Assembly: GCA_947683625.1 (NCBI GenBank)
Contig: CANTUR010000046.1
Location: 3,431,001-3,495,000 of the forward strand
Reading direction: 5' to 3'
DNA from: Mallotus nudiflorus
Taxonomy: Eukaryota > Streptophyta > Magnoliopsida > Malpighiales > Euphorbiaceae
DNA: 64,000 nt
How positions within the stretch are numbered: the first letter of the stretch is position 1; each line of letters begins with the position of its first letter. A program made the translations under genes and the position numbers. Below are positions 58,312-64,000 of this stretch, piece after piece. The notes below the pieces were generated by a model. That model did no database searches. It was not told the DNA's origin and saw nothing but the letters and a program-made list of their open reading frames with translations.

Positions 58312-59450
58312 ATGAGGCATGCTCAAAATGCCCCAACTGCTGATGATGGTGAACAATCATTTTAGGATGAGATTCTCCCTCCTGCCCCTTGACCAAGAGG
58401 TAGAGGTAGGGGCAGAGCCAAAGTAGCATCAGCTCAGAAGCAGGATCAACCTCAGGTAGAGCCTCAAATTCCAGTAGAGGATCCTACAGCTTTTGCAACT
58501 GGTATGGCAGGTATTAATTAGGGCTTGGCAGCTCTTAATCATGTGATGCCCATAGTGTAGCAGACGCTTCAATGACATAATCAAGGGATGTTTAATACGG
58601 ATGCGGCATTGTTATACTCCAGAGTGGGGCAAGTTTATTTTGATGGTACTAGAGACATATTAGATTTCATTAACACTATTGAGTCCAAGACCAGATCTGG
58701 GTATTTCGATTATCAGAGGATTATGATAGTGGAGTTATTCATCTCAGCGGCAGCTTAGGACTAGTTCATGCAATCCATTCGACTTTTATGACCACAATGA
58801 CTTGGCTGGGATTTAAGGAGCAATTTATGAGATTCTTCTATCCTTTGTCTATGCTAGAGAACTATAGATGGCAGCTGCTTAATATTGACAGAAGAGATCA
58901 ATCAGTTGAGGACTACACTCGGGAGTTCTACAGATTGATGAGATATGCTGAGGATGTGAGGCAGAATGTTGCCAGAGTAGTTGAGCTGTATGTGACTGGG
59001 TTAGGCCCAGCCTCTATTGGTATTCAACTAGAGGGTCATAGGTTGAAGAGTGTTGTAAAGGAGGCGAGACAATTAGAGTGAAGGCATATTCGACATGGCA
59101 CCATACCTGACCCATATGATAGTAGCATTGTCATATTAGTTCAAAGGGTGCATCAGCTGGTGTTTCAGATAGGCAACACTAATGCTTAGTCAGCAGATCC
59201 TTCTCAACAGAGCAAACAGTTCAAAGCACATCAGACTAGTAGGCACCACCTTACTCAGGATCACAGGAGGAGTAGGGCTACTAGATTTGGTCATAGTGCT
59301 AGTAGCAGTAGTAGACAAAGCTTTAGACATGGCAGTTATGGGTCTAGAGCTGGGAGAGTGCATCAGGGTCCTTGTCACTTGATGCCAAGAGCGTGTTTCA
59401 AGTGTGGTTAGTTTAGACATTTTATTATAGCTTGTCTAAACTATGGATTC
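58312..59450 (+). pseudogene. E: gag
   Basis: Start at the ATG at 58,312 (MRHAQNAPTADDG), 165 bases after the primer site. An RGRGRGRA basic patch follows. The capsid region has GQVYFDGTRDILDFI (about 58,628) and, after a frame change near 58,785, WLGFKEQFMRFFYP, then EDYTREFYRLMRYAE (58,788-59,081). The zinc knuckle is at about 59,396-59,437 (CFKCG then a stop, then RHFIIAC), ligands otherwise in place. In the first 160 codons eight stops occur, five TAG and three TGA, no TAA. Confidence 0.8.
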
Positions 59451-59639
59451 CAGTCATCCTTGGCTCAGGGATCTTCACCTTCTATTGTCTAGCCCTTGCA
59501 GCAGGTGCCTCAATATTATTAGATCGCCATATACCCTCAGCAGCGATCAATTCAATTTGTGAGTCAGTAGGGCTGAGGCAGAGGATAGACTTAGTCGTTC
59601 ATCTCATAGCAGCTAGGATGTGGATAGGCTAGGGTCTTC

Positions 59640-60080
59640 ACTTTGACTCCTTAGGATGCGTAGGCATCTAATGCTATGGTAGTAGGTATTATTCCCGTTT
59701 ATTGCTCTAAGGCTAGAGTTTTATTTGATCCGGGTGCTACGTATTTATTTGTATCTCCTTTGTTTGCTTTAAAAGTATCTTGTCTTACTTCTAAGATGAG
59801 TTTTCCTTTGTCTATTTCGATTCTGCTGATTGATGAGTTAGAGATGGACATTTTCTTTCCATCTTATCCTGTGTTGGTTGAAGGTAGAGAGTTATTGGTA
59901 GACTTAGTCCTTCTAAATGTGATTAAGTTTGATGTGATTCTAGGAATGGATTGGTTGTACCAGTATTATGCTTTTGCGTAATTCCAAGCGAAAGAAGTAA
60001 TTTTTAAAATTTTAGGCGAAGAGGAATTCATATTTAGAGGTAGTGAGAGTTTCGTGCCTCATATCATATTTCTACTATTA
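59640..60080 (+). pseudogene. E: aspartic protease
   Basis: Open frame 59,676-59,981. Active site FDPGATYLFVS (DPGAT at 59,727-59,741), where the family has DSGAT; Asp and Gly are kept. The second conserved strand is FDVILGMDWLYQY (about 59,930). Ends in a stop at 59,979. Confidence 0.8.
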
Positions 60081-60159
60081 CAATTAAGAAGATGCTTAGT
60101 AGAGGGTGTCAAGGCTATCTAGCTGTAATTAGAGATGTTCAAACAGAAATAGGATCAGT

Positions 60160-61580
60160 GGATAAAGTACCGGTGGTACGTGAGTTCTCATATCTAGAGG
60201 AGTTACTTGGATTGCCACCGAATAGAGAGATAGAATTCTATATTAACGTTGTGCTGGGTACAAATCCTATCTCTATATCACCTTATATGATGGTACCTAC
60301 AGAGCTGAAAGAGCAATTATAGGAATTATTAGATAAGGGGTTTATTCAGCCTAGTACATCTCCTTAGGGTGCTCCAGTTCTTTTTATGAAGAAGAATGAT
60401 GGTAGTCTTCGCCTTTATATTGACTACAAACAGCTGAACAAGGTTACCATTAAGAACAAGTATCCACTCTCTAGGATTGATTATTTGTTTGATTAGTTTC
60501 AAGGAGCTTGGTATTTTTCCAAGATTAATTTGAGATATAGGTATCATCAGTTGAGGATTAGAAGTGAGGATGGGCCCAAGTCAGTATTTCAGACTAGATA
60601 TGGCCACTATGAATTCCTAGTAATGTCCTTTGGGTTAACTAATGCCCTAGCAGCCTTTATGGACTTGATGAACAGGGTGTTTAGGCCATTCTTGGACCGA
60701 TTTATGATTGTGTTTATTGATGACATTTTGGTCTATTCCAAGAATAAGGCGATGCATGCGATGCATTTAAGATTGGTGCTGCAAACTTTGAGAGAGCACC
60801 AGTTGTATGCCAAGTTTTCAAAATGTGAATTCTAGTTAGACCAAGTGGCATTCTTAGGCCATGCGGTATCTAAAGATGGCATTCAGGTGGATCCTAAGAA
60901 GATAAAGGTGATCACTAAGTGGCCAAGACCCACAACGATCAAAGAAGTGAGAAGTTTTCTAGATTTAGTAAGCTATTACATGAGATTTATGAAGGATTTC
61001 TCCAAGATTATTGTGCCTTTGACCAGACTAACCCAAAAAAATGTTAGATTCGTGTGGACTGACAGATGTGAGGAGCATTTCCAGTTACTTAAGGATTTAT
61101 TGACTTCGGCTCCAGTGCTGACTTTGCCTTCTGGTAATGATGGATACACGGTGTATTGTGATGCTTCCCGTGTAGGATTGTGCTGTGTGCTAATGTAGAA
61201 TGGCAGAGTGGTTGCTTATGTTTCAAGGCAGTTGAAGAAGTATGAGCAGAATTATCCCACTCATGATCTAGAGATGGCAGCAGTTGTATTCGCATTGAAG
61301 ATTTAGAGGCATTATATGTACGGTGTCACTTATGAAATATACACTGACCACAAGAGCTTAAAGTATATGTTTGAGTAGAGGGATTTGAACCTAAGCCAGA
61401 AAGGATGGATGGAACTTTTGAAGGACTATGATTGTTCAATTCTTTACCATCCAAGTAAGGCAAATGCAATAGCAAATGCGATGAGCAGAAAATCAATAGG
61501 CAGCTTTGCCCATATCAATACTGAAAGGAGGCCAATTATTCAGGAGTTGCATAAGCTAATTGATCAGGGTTTACAATGAA
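60160..61580 (+). pseudogene. E: reverse transcriptase and RNase H
   Basis: RT starts after VVREFSYLEELLGLPPNREI (about 60,175). Motifs seen: LRLYIDYKQLNKVTIKNKYP (about 60,408), FQTRYGHYEFLVMSFGLTNA (about 60,590) and the intact catalytic box FIDDILVYS (60,713). The thumb has FLGHAVSKDGIQVDPKK (60,850). RNase H has YTVYCDASR (61,143), DLEMAAV (61,267) and IYTDHKSLKYM (61,340), so all three acidic residues are kept. Broken by in-frame TAG codons at about 60,319, 60,367, 60,494, 60,833, 61,197, 61,303 and 61,377. Confidence 0.85.
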
Positions 61581-62892
61581 AAGTGACTAAGAAATGCCTT
61601 GTAGCTCAATTTAGAGTATGATCAGTGTACTTGGACAGAGTTAAAGCAGCTTAAAGAAGGGACCCACAGCTATGAGAATTATGTTTGAGGTGTAACAGGG
61701 TCAATCTAGAGAGTTCTTGATTGATAGTGAGTGTGTTCTATGCTTAGGTACTCGTTTGTGTGTGCCAGATGTTGATGATCTAAGGAAAGAGATCTTGGAA
61801 GAGGCATATTTTTCTACTTACAGTATTCATCCAGGTTCCACCAAGATGTATCATAATTTAAAGGATACATACTGGTGCAATGGAATGAAGAAGGATGTTG
61901 CAGAATTTTTATCCAAGTGTCTCACATGTCAGCAGATGAAACTAAAGCATCAGAGGCCCTCAGGATTGTTATAGCCCATGCCTATCCCAGAGTGGAAGTG
62001 GGATATGATTTCCATGGATTTTATAACTGGTTTACCTCGGACGATAAGTGGATTTAATGTAATTTGGGTGATCATTGATAGGTTAACTAAGTCAGCTCAC
62101 TTTCTATCGGTAAAGAATACATACTCCATTGATAGGTTGGCATGGTTGTGTGTCAGCAGAATTATTTATCTTCATGGAAATCTAGCGAGCATAATATCTG
62201 ATAGAGCAGCCACTTTTACATCAATTTTTAAGCAAGAGTTACATAAAGTCTTGTGTACAAGGTTAGACTTCAGTATAACATTTCATCCTCAAACTAATGG
62301 TCAGTCTGAAAGGACCATTCAAACTTTAGAGGATATGCTCAAAATGTGTGTGATGGATTTTGGAGGTCAATGGGATAACCACTTGCCACTGATTGAATGT
62401 GCATATAACAATCGTTATCATGCAAGTATTAAAATGGCTCTGTATGAAGCGTTGTATGGTAGGAAGTGCATATCACCTTTATATTAGGAAATTATTAATA
62501 GATAGCTAACAGGTCCAGAGCTGGTATAGATTACTTTTGAGAAAGTTCCTATCATTTAGCAGAGGTTAAGGATAACTTTCAACAGGCAAAAGAGTTATGT
62601 TGATCCTAGAAGGAAAGATGTTTCCTTTCTAGTTAGAGATATGGTGTTTTTGAAGGTATCTCTAATGAAGGGAGTTATGAGGTTCGGTAAGAAGGGTAAG
62701 TTAGCTCCTAGATACATTGGACCTTTCGAGATACGATTATCAACTGGAGAAGTGGCCTATAGACTAGTGTTGCCATCTGAGTTATCTCAAATCCACCCAA
62801 TGTTCCATGTATCTATACTAAGAAAGTATCTTCCTAATCCTTCTCATGTACTTCAGCCTCAAGCAGTAGAGCTCAATGAAGATTTGTCTTAA
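61580..62892 (+). pseudogene. E: integrase
   Basis: Zinc-binding domain HPGSTKMYHNLKDTYWCNGM...CLTCQQMK (61,830-61,940). Core with WDMISMDFITGLPRT (62,000; first Asp), IISDRAATF (62,190; second Asp) and QTNGQSERTIQTLEDML (62,292; Glu), open at 61,978-62,487: the catalytic triad is complete. After stops at 62,485-62,560 the C-terminal GPFEI-like YIGPFEIRLSTGEVAY and HPMFHVSILRKYLP (62,641-62,892). Spacer 61,580-61,716 is broken. Confidence 0.85.
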
Positions 62893-62979
62893 GAGAAGTA
62901 TCCACTGACAATTGTGGATCGCCAAGTTCGTCAGCTTCCATCCTGGGAGATTTCAATGGTGAAAGTGCTTTGGAGTAAC
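62893..62979 (+). pseudogene. E: chromodomain, N-terminal part only
   Basis: Chromodomains guide chromovirus integration to marked chromatin. After a TAA at 62,890 the frame continues YPLTIVDRQVRQL...ISMVKVLWSN, the first two strands of a Tekay chromodomain. LTR copy 3 starts in the codon after SN, removing the rest. Confidence 0.7.
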
Positions 62980-64000
62980 TGTTGGGTTTTTTTATTCAAA
63001 AAACACAGTGGAAATTAAAACTTTTAACCACAAACCCTAACTCGAACCCAAGTAATTCGATTAATTAATTTAAAAATTAGGGTTTTCAAATCTTACCATA
63101 AAAGCAGAAGAGGCAAGATTGTTCGAAGGCAGAAAAGAGGTTCACTCTGGTGACACCTTACCTCGAGCATCTGATTTTGGTAGTTTGGATTAAGACATCT
63201 CCAAAAGAATTTTTCCTCCACAAGTGTCCATATGAACAGCCCTTGATTAAAATGACAAATTTATGTGCTAGCACTTCTCTTGAATTCTCATAAATCAAGA
63301 TAAAAAAACACTCTATGATTTAGTTTTTCTAAGAGGAGAAAAATAAATTTTGGTGGCTAATAATTGAGTTAGTGAAACCCTAGAGAATATAACATATTTA
63401 TAGACCTCTAATTAGAGTTTCACTTACCAAAATAACTTTTTTGGTAATTTCTCAATTATTATTATTCTGATTTTATTTAAAATTAAATCAGATATAATAT
63501 TCCATTTATTTAAGATAAAATTTACCTTAAATAAATAAATAAACTATTTATTTATTTCCATAACATATTTGGGCTTCTCAAACCCATATCCATTTTTGGG
63601 CCTGTTCTAAGTGTGTGACCCTGTATGTTCACATGTCATTGGCAGTGGGCCTTAAATCTTTATTTAGGCCTATAAGTCATAAGTGGCCTCTAGCAAGACA
63701 TTATAACTACTCAAGTCATGTGAAGTCAATAATCCGACATAACCTAATTTATAATAAATATTGTAATCCCTTTATCATATAATATCTTGATTGAATATAA
63801 GGAATAGTTTTTTTCATCCTTATTTAATTCAATTATATTATTTCTTAACTCTAAGTAGAATGAGAATGATAACTCTTTATCAATTCACTCTAGCATGGCC
63901 ATGCATTTTCCTCAGTCTATCTTATCAAGGGGCCCATAGATATCTTACTCAGATTAAATGAGGGACAAATTCCTTCTCAATCACTCACATTCCTCATATA
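62980..64000 (-). mobile_element. LTR of the copia-like family, copy 3 (runs off the window)
   Basis: On the plus strand begins TGTTGGGTTTTTTTATTC and follows copy 2 closely to the window end; about 1 kb of an expected 1.55 kb is present. Left flank is GTAAC (62,975-62,979). Solo LTR or the end of a whole element cannot be told. Confidence 0.8.

Larger units (their letters stand above)
56845..62979 (+). mobile_element. Element E: Tekay/Del chromovirus (Ty3/gypsy)
   Basis: LTR, iMet-type primer site, gag, protease, RT, RNase H, integrase and start of a chromodomain, in that order on the plus strand. Lineage is judged from the integrase C-terminus (IHPMFHVSILRKYLPNPSHV) and LTR end GGGTCGTGACA. 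The 3' end is cut by LTR copy 3 at 62,980. Dozens of stops, mainly TAG. Confidence 0.85.

Overview
The window is plant nuclear DNA from gene-poor heterochromatin, most likely a eudicot. It is AT-rich and carries Ty3/gypsy lineages restricted to plants (Athila, Tat/Ogre, chromodomain-bearing Tekay/Del) plus a SIRE-type Ty1/copia element. I found no ordinary host gene, rRNA, tRNA or organelle sequence. Nearly every reading frame is broken, so coding features are given as pseudogenes. The species cannot be told from the sequence alone.

Almost everything from base 1 to about 55,780 is one nested stack. The outermost layer is a SIRE copia element on the minus strand, of which two pieces remain: integrase/pre-integrase (30,659-32,128) and gag-protease-PBS-LTR (52,395-55,777). 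Two insertions split it. One is a composite Athila block (32,129-52,394) flanked by a perfect 5-bp duplication CCTCC; removing the block restores the copia protease reading frame. The other is Athila-lineage element G (26,191-30,658, minus). G is cut by a Tat/Ogre element, H, whose pieces lie at 3,645-6,120, 19,210-21,046 and 22,613-26,190. H is itself interrupted by Athila element A (1-3,644, minus, running off the left edge), by a second 13-kb Ogre-like element F (6,121-19,209) and by a solo copia-type LTR (21,047-22,612).

The Athila block reads: 5'-truncated element D (+), one LTR, 3'-truncated element C (+), an inverted junction near 46,746, then element B (minus) ending in its own LTR. 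LTR+C and B form an imperfect inverted repeat with arms of about 4.5 kb and a loop of about 1.1 kb. A second solo copia LTR lies inside D.

F keeps two LTRs, PBS, gag, protease plus a G-patch motif, and a PPT. In place of reverse transcriptase and integrase it has about 4.9 kb of non-coding and tandemly repeated DNA, including a 117-bp higher-order repeat that stays open on both strands. H carries, antisense to its own genes and between integrase and the 3' LTR, a broken multi-exon plant-mobile-domain (PMD) gene with a TATA-like box and a G-box upstream.

Right of 55,780 lies an AT-rich stretch with a large (TA)n, then a Tekay/Del chromovirus E (+, to 62,979). E's chromodomain is cut by a third copy of the solo-LTR family, which runs off the right edge. 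Premature stops in E and in the PMD gene are mostly TAG/TGA, as expected from deamination of methylated cytosines.
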